From positions 1 to 64,000 of the forward strand of contig JAEWOS010000014.1 in the NCBI GenBank assembly GCA_023460855.1: DNA of 64,000 bases, given 5' to 3'. Positions 8,060 through 16,308 of this stretch are shown here, one piece after another. Under the pieces are notes generated by a model. That model was not told the origin of the DNA and did not search any database. It worked only from the letters and a program-made list of their open reading frames with translations. The stretch is from Bacteroidota bacterium (GTDB lineage Bacteria; Bacteroidota; Bacteroidia; Flavobacteriales; Weeksellaceae). The first letter of the stretch is position 1. The number at the start of each line of letters is the position of its first letter. A program made the position numbers and the translations under genes.

Positions 8060-8644
8060 TTAGCGGTAAAATGAAGAACCATCCAGATAATCAAATACTT
8101 CCGGAGGCAACATTGGTCTTACGTTTTTACCTTCTTTAATCATGTTCCGGATTTCCGTTGCAGAAAGCTCGATTATCGGAGCATTCACGATCGAAATGTT
8201 TTCATGCTGCAGGTATTCGGAATCTTTTTTCTCTCCGGAGAAAATTCTCGGATAAACAATAATCTGATGCCTGTTCACAAGCGTATCTGCATTTTTCCAT
8301 TTGGCGAGGCTTCCGAGATTGTCTTCACCCATGATCAGCGCGAATGTATAGTCCGGAAATTTTTCGTGAAGATAGGCAAGTGTATCAATGGTATAACTTG
8401 GTTTCGGCAGAGAAAATTCGATGTTCGAAGCGCGCATTTTCGGATAGTTCTTTAGTGCTGCCTGAACCATGTCCAGCCTGTTGTGATCTTTCAGCAAAGA
8501 TTTTTTGTCTTTGAACGGATTTTGTGGGCTCACCACAAACCACAGTTCTTCCATGTCCGTGTTTTCCAGGATGTAATTCGCCAGAATCAGATGTCCGATG
8601 TGCACAGGATTAAAACTTCCGAAAAATAGTCCGATTTTCTTCAT
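8060..8644 (-). CDS. nadD: Nicotinate-nucleotide adenylyltransferase
   Basis: Transfers AMP from ATP to nicotinate mononucleotide to make deamido-NAD, the penultimate step of NAD synthesis. 194 aa, normal length. The nucleotidyltransferase signature GSFNPVHIGH (residues 9-18) contains the HxGH motif. VSPQNPFKDK and the C-terminal SATEIRNMIKEGK (the SSTxIR-type motif) complete the picture. It lies 24 nt after recJ and is most likely co-transcribed from the recJ promoter. Confidence 0.96.
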   Translation of the reverse strand: MKKIGLFFGSFNPVHIGHLILANYILENTDMEELWFVVSPQNPFKDKKSLLKDHNRLDMVQAALKNYPKMRASNIEFSLPKPSYTIDTLAYLHEKFPDYTFALIMGEDNLGSLAKWKNADTLVNRHQIIVYPRIFSGEKKDSEYLQHENISIVNAPIIELSATEIRNMIKEGKNVRPMLPPEVFDYLDGSSFYR

Positions 8645-8668
8645 GGAAATACTGGTGAAGCGAAAGAA

Positions 8669-10417
8669 TTAGATTTTCTCGTTGGTTTTTGGCTGTAGCT
8701 GAAGATCTTCGTTAAATTTTACATCGCGGATGTTCAGATAATGAGTCACATTTCCTTTCCAGTGATTTTCCTCGAGCGTGAATGCAATATCGAACGTTTT
8801 GTTGCGGAATTCGTCGGCGAAAGAGCCGAGTTTAAAGCCAACACATTCAAAACTTCTTCCGGTGGATTCCTGTTTGATGTAAAATTTCAGATGGTTGTTG
8901 TCTTTCCCCATCGTTTTTACATAACCCGAAACCTTCTGATTTTGCAGAACGAGCACCGGTTTCATATTGTGTGGTCCAAAAGGTGCCAGTTTTCTGTGAA
9001 AGTTTACGAAATCGCGGTTCAGATCATCAATATTCATTACGGAATCAATCGTGATGGACGGTTCTTTCTGGTGCTGCTGAATTCTTTCGGCAACTACGGT
9101 TTCAAATTTTTTCTTGAAACTTTCAAACTCCTCTTTTTTCATGGAAAGTCCGGCCGCAGCCTGATGTCCGCCAAATTTCAGAAAATGTTCGGAGCAGATA
9201 TCGAGTGCTTCATGCAAATCGAAATCTGAGACAGAGCGTGCAGAAGCAACGAGTTCTCCATTGGTTCCTTCTGTGAAAACAAGCGTTGGTTTGTAATAGG
9301 CTTCCGTTAATCTGGATGCTACAATTCCGATGACGCCTTTATTCCATTGAGGATCAAAAACGATCGTGGTATAATTATTTTCCTGGCCGGTTGCAACGAT
9401 CTGATTCAACGCAGAAACGGTCGAATTCATATCGAGTTCCCGTCTTTCATCGTTGAGGTTCATGATGTTATCCACAATCTGATGTGCGTGTTTCAGATTA
9501 TCGGAAACCATGAGTTCCACTGCGGCTTTTCCGTGGGAAATTCTTCCTGCAGCGTTAATTTTTGGAGCAATTTCAAATACGATGTTCGAAATGTCGAAGT
9601 GTGCGAGTTTTTCCTCCGGAATCAAAAGTCTGATGCCCAGCTTCGGTGATTTCCGCAACACTTTCAGGCCGAGTTTTGCAAGCTGTCTGTTTTCGCCGGT
9701 CATCGAAACGATGTCTGCAGCAATGGAGATTGCGAGCAAATCGGTAAGATCAAAAATTTCGTTTTCCGGAATTTTATAAATGGTGTTGAGTCCCTGGCAA
9801 AGTTTGAAACCGACACCGCAGCCGGAAAGTTCCTTGAACGGATATCTGCAGTCTTTTCTTTTGGGATCGAGAACGGCATATGCTGCAGGAATCTGTTCGC
9901 CGGGAAGGTGATGGTCGCAGATCACAAAATCGATTCCCAAATTATTGGCGTATTCAATTTTGTCAATGGCTTTAATTCCGCAGTCGAGCGCAATAATCAG
10001 TGAGAAACCGTTTTCTTTGGCAAAGTCGATTCCTTCCGTTGAGATTCCGTATCCTTCAGCGTTACGATCCGGAATATAAAAATCTAGATATTTTTTTTCC
10101 ACGATTTTGGCGAGATAGAGGTACATTACGGCAACAGCAGTAGTTCCGTCCACATCATAATCGCCATAAATAAGTATTTTTTCTCCGTTTTCGATCGCCG
10201 TTGCAATTCTGTCAACTGCTTTCTGCATGTCGGCCATCAGAAAAGGACTGTGGATGTCTTCTATTTTGGGCTTGAAAAATTCGCGGGCTTTTTCATAATT
10301 ATCGATGCCGCGTAAAACCAACAGTTTGGATTCAAATGTTCCAAAGCCCAGAGACATACTGAGTCCGTCTACTGTTTCTTCGTCAGGTTCAGGCCTGAAA
10401 ATCCATTTTTGGTTCAT
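8669..10417 (-). CDS. recJ: Single-stranded-DNA-specific exonuclease RecJ
   Basis: 5'-to-3' exonuclease on single-stranded DNA in recombination and mismatch repair. 582 aa. DHH-superfamily motifs are visible: YGDYDVDG (84-91), ALDCG (144-148) and DHHLPG (168-173), which bind the two Mn/Mg ions. INAAGRISHG and the DHHA1 motif FGGHQAAAGLS follow, then a C-terminal OB-like domain. The -7 box (10425-10432) ends only 7 nt before the ATG, so its mRNA leader is probably just a few bases. nadD follows closely. Confidence 0.96.
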   Translation of the reverse strand: MNQKWIFRPEPDEETVDGLSMSLGFGTFESKLLVLRGIDNYEKAREFFKPKIEDIHSPFLMADMQKAVDRIATAIENGEKILIYGDYDVDGTTAVAVMYLYLAKIVEKKYLDFYIPDRNAEGYGISTEGIDFAKENGFSLIIALDCGIKAIDKIEYANNLGIDFVICDHHLPGEQIPAAYAVLDPKRKDCRYPFKELSGCGVGFKLCQGLNTIYKIPENEIFDLTDLLAISIAADIVSMTGENRQLAKLGLKVLRKSPKLGIRLLIPEEKLAHFDISNIVFEIAPKINAAGRISHGKAAVELMVSDNLKHAHQIVDNIMNLNDERRELDMNSTVSALNQIVATGQENNYTTIVFDPQWNKGVIGIVASRLTEAYYKPTLVFTEGTNGELVASARSVSDFDLHEALDICSEHFLKFGGHQAAAGLSMKKEEFESFKKKFETVVAERIQQHQKEPSITIDSVMNIDDLNRDFVNFHRKLAPFGPHNMKPVLVLQNQKVSGYVKTMGKDNNHLKFYIKQESTGRSFECVGFKLGSFADEFRNKTFDIAFTLEENHWKGNVTHYLNIRDVKFNEDLQLQPKTNEKI

Positions 10418-10424
10418 AATCTCA

Positions 10425-10432
10425 CAAAAATA
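10425..10432 (-). promoter_or_regulatory. -7 promoter box for recJ, nearly leaderless
   Basis: Minus-strand TATTTTTG, an exact consensus match. Only 7 nt separate it from the recJ ATG, leaving room for a 5' leader of a few nucleotides at most. Confidence 0.6.
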
Positions 10433-10475
10433 GGGAAATTTTAATTAAATTTTCTTCGGTAACAATTTGCCGGAC

Positions 10476-10506
10476 AACAAAAAACCACTCCAAAAAAGAG
10501 TGGTTT
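10476..10506 (-). terminator. Intrinsic terminator of the ABC-F gene
   Basis: A perfect 9-bp stem (AAACCACTC at 10482-10490 with GAGTGGTTT at 10498-10506). Read on the minus strand it is followed by a T-rich tail into TTGTTG. It lies 22 nt after the ABC-F stop. Confidence 0.88.
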
Positions 10507-10528
10507 ACTATTGATAATTTGCAGTTTT

Positions 10529-12154
10529 CTAGGAATACATTTGCTCCTGCAATTCTTTTATTTTTTTATCTGAAAGATATTCATCGTAAGTCATGTCACG
10601 GTCGATAACGCCTTTTGGAGTTAGTTCTATGATACGGTTACAGACCGTCTGAAGCATTTCGTGGTCATGTGAAGCCAGCAGAATATTACCTTTGAAGTTC
10701 ACCAGGGAATTGTTCAGAGTGGTAATACTTTCCAGATCGAGGTGGTTCGTCGGTTCATCCAGTAACAGAACATTGGCTTTCTGAAGCATCATTCTGCTGA
10801 ACATGCAGCGCATTTTTTCACCACCGGAAAGAACTGTGGACGATTTCAGCGCTTCGTCACCGGAGAAAAGCATTCTTCCCAGGAAACCTCTCATGAATTC
10901 CTCGTGCCTTTCTTCATCATTCTTCGTGAACTGACGCAGCCAGTCAACCAGATTCATGTCTTTATCCTGGAAAAATTCAGAGTTATCAAGCGGCATATAA
11001 GACTGATTCGTTGTAACGCCCCAGTTGTATTCTCCTTTGTCCGGCGCAGCATTTCCTGAAATGATTTCAAAAAATTCAGTGATTGCAAGTGAGTTCTTAG
11101 ATAGGATTGCAACTTTGTCTCCTTTTTTCAGTTTGAAGTCAATCTTTGAAAACAGAAGCTCACCGTCTTTGGTTTTCTCCAGGTCTTTCACTTCCAGAAT
11201 CTGATCTCCCGCTTCACGCTCCATTTCCCAGATCATCGCCGGATATCGTCTTGAAGTCGGTTTGATATCTTCGATATTCAGCTTGTCGATCATTTTCTTT
11301 CTGGCTGTTGCCTGTTTTGCTTTTGCCACGTTGGAACTGAATCGGGCGATGAAATCCTGAAGTTCCTTCTTCTTTTCCTCCGCTTTTTTGTTCTGCTGCT
11401 GACGCTGACGCGTAGCAAGCTGTGAAGCCTGATACCAGAATGAATAATTTCCGGTATAAAGATTCAGTTTGGAATAGTCGAGGTCGCCGATGTGTGTACA
11501 AACTGTGTCCAGGAAGTGACGGTCGTGAGAAACCACAATCACCGTATTTTCGTAATCTGCAAGGAAATCTTCGAGCCAGGAAATCGTTTCGATATCGAGA
11601 TCGTTAGTCGGTTCATCGAGAATTAAAACGTCCGGGCTTCCGAAAAGAGCCTGTGCAAGCAAAACTTTTACTTTATCCTTATTTTCAAGTTCGCCCATCA
11701 GCTGATAGTGGATGTCTTCTTTAATTCCGACATTAGAAAGCATTGTCATTGCGTCAGATTCTGCATTCCAGCCGCCCATTTCGTCATAAACCACACCAAG
11801 TTCTCCGGCTTTGATTCCGTCTTCGTCGCTGAAATCAGGTTTAGCGTACAAAGCGTCCATTTCTTCTTTGATTTCGAAGAGTTTTTTATTTCCACGCAGC
11901 ACTGTTTCCAGCACGGTAAAGTTGTCGTAAGCAAAGTGATCCTGCTCCAGAACCGACATTCTTTTGCCCGGCTCCAGTGAAACGTTACCTGTTGTGGGAT
12001 CCTGTTTTCCGGTAAGAATTTTAAGAAATGTTGATTTGCCGGCACCGTTTGCACCGATGATACCGTAGCAGTTGCCTTTTGTAAATAGAATATTTACTTC
12101 ATCGAAAAGAACGCGCTTTCCGAATTGTAATGATAAATTTGATACTGTTAACAT
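10529..12154 (-). CDS. YbiT-like ABC-F ATPase with one degenerate ATP site
   Basis: A 541-aa soluble ABC-F protein (two nucleotide-binding domains, no membrane part), a family that acts on ribosomes. NBD1 has an intact Walker A, GANGAGKST (34-42), and Walker B LILDEPTNDLD, but its signature is the degenerate MGELENKDKVKV, as in the YbiT subgroup. NBD2 has a normal signature LSGGEKMR and Walker B LLLDEPTNHLD, but the Walker A place reads AILSKNSLAITEFF, lacking the GxxGxGKS loop and its Lys. By head-to-tail geometry only one composite ATP site should work. The ATG at 12154 is preferred over an upstream in-frame TTG that overlaps the promoter. Confidence 0.92.
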   Translation of the reverse strand: MLTVSNLSLQFGKRVLFDEVNILFTKGNCYGIIGANGAGKSTFLKILTGKQDPTTGNVSLEPGKRMSVLEQDHFAYDNFTVLETVLRGNKKLFEIKEEMDALYAKPDFSDEDGIKAGELGVVYDEMGGWNAESDAMTMLSNVGIKEDIHYQLMGELENKDKVKVLLAQALFGSPDVLILDEPTNDLDIETISWLEDFLADYENTVIVVSHDRHFLDTVCTHIGDLDYSKLNLYTGNYSFWYQASQLATRQRQQQNKKAEEKKKELQDFIARFSSNVAKAKQATARKKMIDKLNIEDIKPTSRRYPAMIWEMEREAGDQILEVKDLEKTKDGELLFSKIDFKLKKGDKVAILSKNSLAITEFFEIISGNAAPDKGEYNWGVTTNQSYMPLDNSEFFQDKDMNLVDWLRQFTKNDEERHEEFMRGFLGRMLFSGDEALKSSTVLSGGEKMRCMFSRMMLQKANVLLLDEPTNHLDLESITTLNNSLVNFKGNILLASHDHEMLQTVCNRIIELTPKGVIDRDMTYDEYLSDKKIKELQEQMYS

Positions 12155-12175
12155 ATAGTTGAGTAAATTTGCGTG

Positions 12176-12183
12176 CAAAAATA
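12176..12183 (-). promoter_or_regulatory. -7 promoter box for the ABC-F gene
   Basis: Minus-strand TATTTTTG, exact consensus, 21 nt before the ATG at 12154. A TTG that could be read as a start codon is part of this box and is therefore rejected. Confidence 0.65.
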
Positions 12184-12317
12184 CGAATTATTCGCCGTAT
12201 AATGCTGCTTAATAGATGTTAAGAAAAAGTCTAACAGCTGTTTAATAAATTGTAGAAACATTTATAAAAATTATATAATGGCCTGTATAGGCACATCACA
12301 GAAATTTGTCCCATAGA

Positions 12318-12776
12318 ATGAAGATTGAAAAGTCCGTCCAGATTTATAACCGCAAAGCACGGTTCGAATTTGAAATTTTGGAAGAGCTGGAAGCAGGAAT
12401 GGTTCTTACAGGCACCGAGATTAAATCGCTGAGGTCCTCCAAAGCAAGCATTGCGGAAGCGTTCTGCCAGATCATAGACGGTGAACTCTATATCATTAAT
12501 ATGATGATTGACGAGTATAAACTTGGGACATTCTATAATCATAAAACCAGGCGCGAACGTAAATTGCTGGTTCACAAAAAGGAATTAGCGAAACTCGACC
12601 GGAAGCTGAAAGATGCGGGAAACACCATAGTACCTCTGAAGCTTTATATAAATGATAAGGGAAAAGCCAAGATTCTGATAGCACTGGCGCGCGGTAAAAA
12701 GCTTTATGATAAAAGGGAATCGATAAAAGACAGAGAACAGAAAAGAAGCCTTGGCAGAATTCTTAAAAAAAGTTAA
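12318..12776 (+). CDS. smpB: SsrA (tmRNA)-binding protein
   Basis: Binds tmRNA and delivers it to stalled ribosomes for trans-translation. 152 aa, normal length. Family motifs include NRKARFEFEILEELEAGMVLTG (N-terminal beta-barrel), TEIKSLRSSKASIAEAF and GKAKILIALARGKKLYDKR, ending in the basic tail KDREQKRSLGRILKK. The ATG at 12318 is preferred to an in-frame TTG four codons upstream. The tmRNA gene itself is not in this window. The 163-bp upstream region shows only a near-consensus GAAATTTG box at 12301-12308. Confidence 0.95.
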   Translation: MKIEKSVQIYNRKARFEFEILEELEAGMVLTGTEIKSLRSSKASIAEAFCQIIDGELYIINMMIDEYKLGTFYNHKTRRERKLLVHKKELAKLDRKLKDAGNTIVPLKLYINDKGKAKILIALARGKKLYDKRESIKDREQKRSLGRILKKS

Positions 12777-12793
12777 AAATTCTCTGAAAAACA

Positions 12794-12824
12794 TTGTACA
12801 TAAGGAATATTTATATTTATTTTG
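12794..12824 (+). promoter_or_regulatory. Promoter of the OmpA-family porin
   Basis: TTG at 12794-12796, a 20-nt spacer, then TTATTTTG at 12817-12824 (one mismatch to TAnnTTTG). The box ends 27 nt before the ATG. The ideal spacing fits a strongly expressed outer-membrane protein. Confidence 0.6.
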
Positions 12825-12851
12825 CAACATCAATTATTTAATCATTAATCT

Positions 12852-14291
12852 ATGAAAAATCTAAAATTAGGAATTTCAGCATTGGCACTTACATTTGCCA
12901 GTACTGTGTTCGGGCAGACTGCCAACAATCCGTGGATGGTCGGAGTTGGTGCTCACGGCGTGAACCACATGGCTGTCGATAATGGTAAGATCGGTGACAA
13001 ACTTAGCCGTTTCAAAGATGTGTTCACAATGAACAACTATGAAATCGTACCTCCTTTGTCTAAACTTACTGTTGCCAGACACCTTGCAGGACCACTTGTA
13101 TTGGATTGGCAAACTTCAGTAGGAAACGTTGGAAACATGCGTTTCGATATGGGTAAGGAATTCATGCTAATGACTGGTCTTGGTCTTCAGCTTAAAGTGA
13201 ACTCTTTCTGGAACGACGAATCTTGGTTCGATCCGTATCTGAGAGTTGGAGCCAGCTACCTGAGACATGACTACACAGGTCAGGACTTTCCACAACAGGA
13301 CAGAGGTAACAACATGGAATGGACGCAGTATGACAGCAACAATACTACGCCAGGAAAAGCTAACCACTTCGCTATGCCTTTCGGTATCGGTTCCAATTTC
13401 TGGATCACAAGAAGTTTCGGTTTAGGAATCCAGGGAGATTATGTTTCTACTCCGTTCAATGACGGTTCAAACGTTCCTAACTTCTGGAATGCGTCTGCTT
13501 CACTATTATTTAGATTCGGTCAGAGAGACAGAGATAAAGACGGAATTCTTGACAAAGACGATCTTTGTCCTGATACACCAGGTCTTCCAGAATTCCAGGG
13601 ATGTCCTGATACAGATGGAGACGGAATTCCAGATAAAGATGATCAGTGTCCTGATGTAGCCGGACCAGTTGAAAACAACGGTTGTCCTTGGCCAGATACA
13701 GATGGTGACGGTATCGTTGATAAAGATGATAACTGTCCTAACGTTCCTGGACCAGCTGAAAATAACGGTTGTCCATGGCCAGATACAGACGGTGACGGTA
13801 TCCTTGATAAAGATGATGCATGTCCATCAGTACCAGGTCTTGCTGAATACAACGGTTGTCCTAAGCCACAAACTGTTTGGGCTGACGAAGCTACTAAAGC
13901 TCTTGACAACATTCTGTTCAACTTCGATAAAGCTACCCTGAGACCAGAATCCAACGCTAAGCTTGATGCTGCTTCTCAAATCATTAAAGATTCTAACGGT
14001 AACTTCCTGATCGTAGGTCACACAGATAAGAAAGGTTCTGACAGCTATAACCTGAGACTATCAAGACAAAGAGCTGCAGCAGTAGTTAATGCTCTTGAAG
14101 CGAGAGGTGTTTCTCCATCAGCTCTGAAATCAATCGGTGTTGGTGAGCAGGATGCTACACAGCCTGAGACTGCTTCTAACGAAGCGAGAATGGTTGACAG
14201 AAAAGTGGTTGTAAGACCAGCTGACTCTGCTACCTGGGATACTCTTCAGAAATCCGATGTAGAAGTTCAACTTACTCCAAAAAGAAGATAA
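12852..14291 (+). CDS. OmpA family outer-membrane protein with TSP3 calcium-binding repeats
   Basis: 479 aa. A Sec signal peptide (residues 1-21, ending STVFGQ) leads to an outer-membrane beta-barrel (about 22-225) whose early barrel segment NPWMVGVGAHGVN is typical of flavobacterial OmpA proteins. Four thrombospondin type 3 repeats follow (about 228-345), each with DxDGDGIxDxDD calcium ligands and a paired Cys in the CPD...GCP pattern. The C-terminal OmpA domain contains NILFNFDKATLRPES and VGHTDKKGSDSYNLRLSRQRA, which anchor peptidoglycan. Flanked by its own promoter and a strong terminator, so monocistronic. Codon choice looks restricted (repeated GGT, CCA, GAT), consistent with high expression. 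Confidence 0.95.
   Translation: MKNLKLGISALALTFASTVFGQTANNPWMVGVGAHGVNHMAVDNGKIGDKLSRFKDVFTMNNYEIVPPLSKLTVARHLAGPLVLDWQTSVGNVGNMRFDMGKEFMLMTGLGLQLKVNSFWNDESWFDPYLRVGASYLRHDYTGQDFPQQDRGNNMEWTQYDSNNTTPGKANHFAMPFGIGSNFWITRSFGLGIQGDYVSTPFNDGSNVPNFWNASASLLFRFGQRDRDKDGILDKDDLCPDTPGLPEFQGCPDTDGDGIPDKDDQCPDVAGPVENNGCPWPDTDGDGIVDKDDNCPNVPGPAENNGCPWPDTDGDGILDKDDACPSVPGLAEYNGCPKPQTVWADEATKALDNILFNFDKATLRPESNAKLDAASQIIKDSNGNFLIVGHTDKKGSDSYNLRLSRQRAAAVVNALEARGVSPSALKSIGVGEQDATQPETASNEARMVDRKVVVRPADSATWDTLQKSDVEVQLTPKRR
13531..13863 (+). repeat. In-gene tandem repeat encoding TSP3 motifs
   Basis: Units of roughly 84-90 bp, such as GATACAGATGGTGACGGTAT followed by a GATAAAGATGAT stretch and a CCAG...AACGGTTGTCC stretch, recur almost unchanged. 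The two central copies are nearly identical, suggesting recent duplication or gene conversion. Copy number could vary between strains. Confidence 0.8.
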
Positions 14292-14312
14292 TTAATCTTC
14301 AAGTTATAAATG

Positions 14313-14344
14313 AAGCGCTTCCTGAAAAGGAGGCGCTTTTTTTA
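14313..14344 (+). terminator. Intrinsic terminator of the OmpA gene
   Basis: An 11-bp stem (AAGCGCTTCCT at 14313-14323 with AGGAGGCGCTT at 14328-14338, one G.U pair) closed by a GAAA tetraloop and followed by a T run to 14344. Confidence 0.92.
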
Positions 14345-14357
14345 TGGCGGTTTTTAC

Positions 14358-14365
14358 TATTTTTG
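14358..14365 (+). promoter_or_regulatory. -7 promoter box for yebC
   Basis: TATTTTTG, an exact consensus match, 22 nt before the ATG at 14388 and directly after the OmpA terminator. Confidence 0.65.
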
Positions 14366-14387
14366 CAGCCAGATATTTTAAGATTCT

Positions 14388-15128
14388 ATGGGACGAGCGT
14401 TTGAATACAGGAAAGCTTCCAAAATGGCACGTTGGGATAAAATGGCCAAAACATTTTCTAAAATCGGTAAAGATATTGCCCTTGCCGTGAAAGCCGGCGG
14501 TCCGGATCCGGAAAGTAATCCTGCGCTGCGCAGATGCATACAGAACGCCAAGGGCGCGAACATGCCAAAGGATAATGTAGAGCGTGCGATTAAGAAAGCC
14601 AGCGGAGCAGATGCCGAAAATTATGAGGAAACAACCTACGAAGGATATGGACAGGGCGGCGTAGCTTTTTTTATCGAATCAACCACGAATAACCCGACGC
14701 GCACAGTTGCAAATGTGCGTGCAGTTTTTAATAAGTTTGACGGCAACCTCGGAAAAAACGGAGAGCTTGCATTTATCTTCGACAGAAAAGGAATTTTCAC
14801 CATTGACAGATCAGTGATCACTATGGAGTGGGATGATTTCGAGATGGAAATGATCGATGCAGGTGCCGAAGAAATTGACAGCGATGAAGAAGAAGTAATG
14901 ATCACTACCGCGTTCGAAGATTTCGGCGCAATGTCTCATAAACTCGATGATCTCAAAATTGAAGTGAAAAGCGCAGAACTTCAGAGAATAGCAAATAACA
15001 CCAAAGAAGTGACGGAAGAACAGTTTAAAGCAAACATGAAAATGCTGGACCGTTTTGAAGAAGACGATGATGTGCAGAACGTGTGGCACAATATGGAAGT
15101 CACCGACGAACTGATGAGTTCCATTTAA
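14388..15128 (+). CDS. YebC/PmpR family protein
   Basis: A 246-aa member of the YebC/TACO1 family, described as DNA-binding regulators and more recently as factors easing ribosome stalling at proline runs. The N-terminus is MGRAFEYRKASKMARWDKMAK, close to the family opening (GRxxEYRKxxK, as in the Bacteroidetes subgroup). NPALRRCIQNAKGANMPKDNVERAIKKA and YEGYGQGGVAFFIESTTNNPTRTVANVR are the family cores. An acidic C-terminal domain follows. Its own promoter and a strong terminator make it monocistronic. Confidence 0.95.
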   Translation: MGRAFEYRKASKMARWDKMAKTFSKIGKDIALAVKAGGPDPESNPALRRCIQNAKGANMPKDNVERAIKKASGADAENYEETTYEGYGQGGVAFFIESTTNNPTRTVANVRAVFNKFDGNLGKNGELAFIFDRKGIFTIDRSVITMEWDDFEMEMIDAGAEEIDSDEEEVMITTAFEDFGAMSHKLDDLKIEVKSAELQRIANNTKEVTEEQFKANMKMLDRFEEDDDVQNVWHNMEVTDELMSSI

Positions 15129-15133
15129 ATAAA

Positions 15134-15169
15134 ACTGCGCCGGCTGAAAGCCGGCGCAGTCTTTTTTTT
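15134..15169 (+). terminator. Strong, potentially bidirectional terminator between yebC and the GNAT gene
   Basis: A perfect 12-bp stem (15134-15145 with 15149-15160, CTGCGCCGGC core) with a 3-base loop is followed by an eight-T run. A short A run (AAATAAAA) on its left side gives U-rich sequence on the minus strand as well, so it can serve the converging GNAT gene, which ends at 15170. Confidence 0.92.
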
Positions 15170-15457
15170 CTAGCGCAGAAGAATATCTCCGACGCCTTCC
15201 ATCCTGTTCATAACTGCCCTTGCGTACGAGCAGTGCGGATATACATTCAGCGAATTTTCGCGCGCATAACGTACGCCTTCCTCCACTAAAAATTTCCCCA
15301 TTCCGCGGCCTTCAAATTTTGGATGTACCAGTACGAAAGAAATAATCATTTTCTCTTCCTCCGGAAAAAGTGTGTAAGTAAGTCTGCCCACTTCCTCATC
15401 CTCTTTATTAAGGCTGATTACACCGCCGTTTCCGGTCCTTTTGTTCTCAAATCTCAT
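15170..15457 (-). CDS. Small GNAT-family N-acetyltransferase (YjdJ-like)
   Basis: A 95-aa protein matching the short Gcn5-related acetyltransferase-like domain. SFVLVHPKFEGRGMGKFLVEEGVRYARE contains the acetyl-CoA pyrophosphate loop (R-G-x-G-x-G/K type: GRGMGK), and the PHCSYARAVM segment is typical of this minimal group. The substrate is not known. Cytosolic. It converges on yebC across a shared terminator. Confidence 0.85.
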   Translation of the reverse strand: MRFENKRTGNGGVISLNKEDEEVGRLTYTLFPEEEKMIISFVLVHPKFEGRGMGKFLVEEGVRYARENSLNVYPHCSYARAVMNRMEGVGDILLR

Positions 15458-15533
15458 CTTTTTTCTTTTTATCTAATGTACAACATAAAAAGATGGCTCA
15501 TTTTACAGAAATACGTGAAAAATTTTTACAGTA

Positions 15534-16286
15534 TCAATGATCTTTTCCGGTATAATAGGTATAATCTTCCAGAACAGTTCGAATGAAATTTCTGTACGTA
15601 ACATCGAGCGGTATTTTATCCAGCTGAATGGTCTGCCGGATTTTATCAGCCAGTTTTTCTATCAGTTCCTGATCCTGAATTATTAACGCTTTCTGATACG
15701 TATCTTTAATAATTCTCACATCGTTATCATTCAGCAGGACTACCTGCGGATAAGTCGCCACATAATCGTTTTCTACGTTTTCCAGTATCGTATGCGAAAT
15801 GTTGACTTTATTTCTTAGTGAAATAACCGCTGTTCCCGTTGCCATATCGCCAAGCCGCTGATTGTTTTTTGAAATAATCATCGACAGTAAACCAACCACG
15901 CCGCTGTTAGACCACACATCCACAAGCCTGAAAACCCAGCGCATCAGATAATCGCCGAAGCTTGCCTGGTAACCGTCAATCTTCACCACTTTGAGTTTCA
16001 GAGCTTTTTTTCCGAAAGTCTGTCCTTCCATCAGGCTTTCCGTAACAAGCGTGTAAATATATGCCGGAAACGTAATCAGCAGCATGAGAGCACGGAAAGA
16101 CCACGGATCCATTTCAAACTGAAGGCGGTCCAGGTTTAGAATATTGAAAAAAAGGAAGTAAACCGTAAGTAAAAATGCAACAATAATGAGCAGATCGATG
16201 ATGAATGCGGCAAGCCTTTCGCCTACGCCTGCCAGCGTAAAAGCCAGGTTAACATTTTGCGAAGTATTTATCAGAATTTGAGACAT
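15534..16286 (-). CDS. RDD family membrane protein
   Basis: A 250-aa protein. GERLAAFIIDLLIIVAFLL near residue 25 carries the R and D of the RDD domain, and a second helix pair follows. MEGQTFGKKALKLKVV and LMRWVFRLVDVWSN are typical RDD sequence. A cytoplasmic C-terminal half (after residue 150) is added. It diverges from the SpoIIM-like gene with only 22 bp between the two ATGs, so their promoters must overlap. In other genomes RDD genes recur in the same MoxR/DUF58 neighbourhood, so it probably belongs to that system. Confidence 0.85.
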   Translation of the reverse strand: MSQILINTSQNVNLAFTLAGVGERLAAFIIDLLIIVAFLLTVYFLFFNILNLDRLQFEMDPWSFRALMLLITFPAYIYTLVTESLMEGQTFGKKALKLKVVKIDGYQASFGDYLMRWVFRLVDVWSNSGVVGLLSMIISKNNQRLGDMATGTAVISLRNKVNISHTILENVENDYVATYPQVVLLNDNDVRIIKDTYQKALIIQDQELIEKLADKIRQTIQLDKIPLDVTYRNFIRTVLEDYTYYTGKDH

Positions 16287-16308
16287 ATTTTATTACTTTA
16301 GCCTCACG

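Noticed and set aside
12155..12178. TTG start extending the ABC-F protein by eight codons
   Set aside because: It overlaps the exact -7 box on the minus strand. The conserved N-terminus starts at the ATG at 12154.
13643..13954. Repetitive minus-strand open frame opposite the TSP3 repeats
   Set aside because: The repeat pattern is simply the reverse complement of the TSP3-coding DNA.
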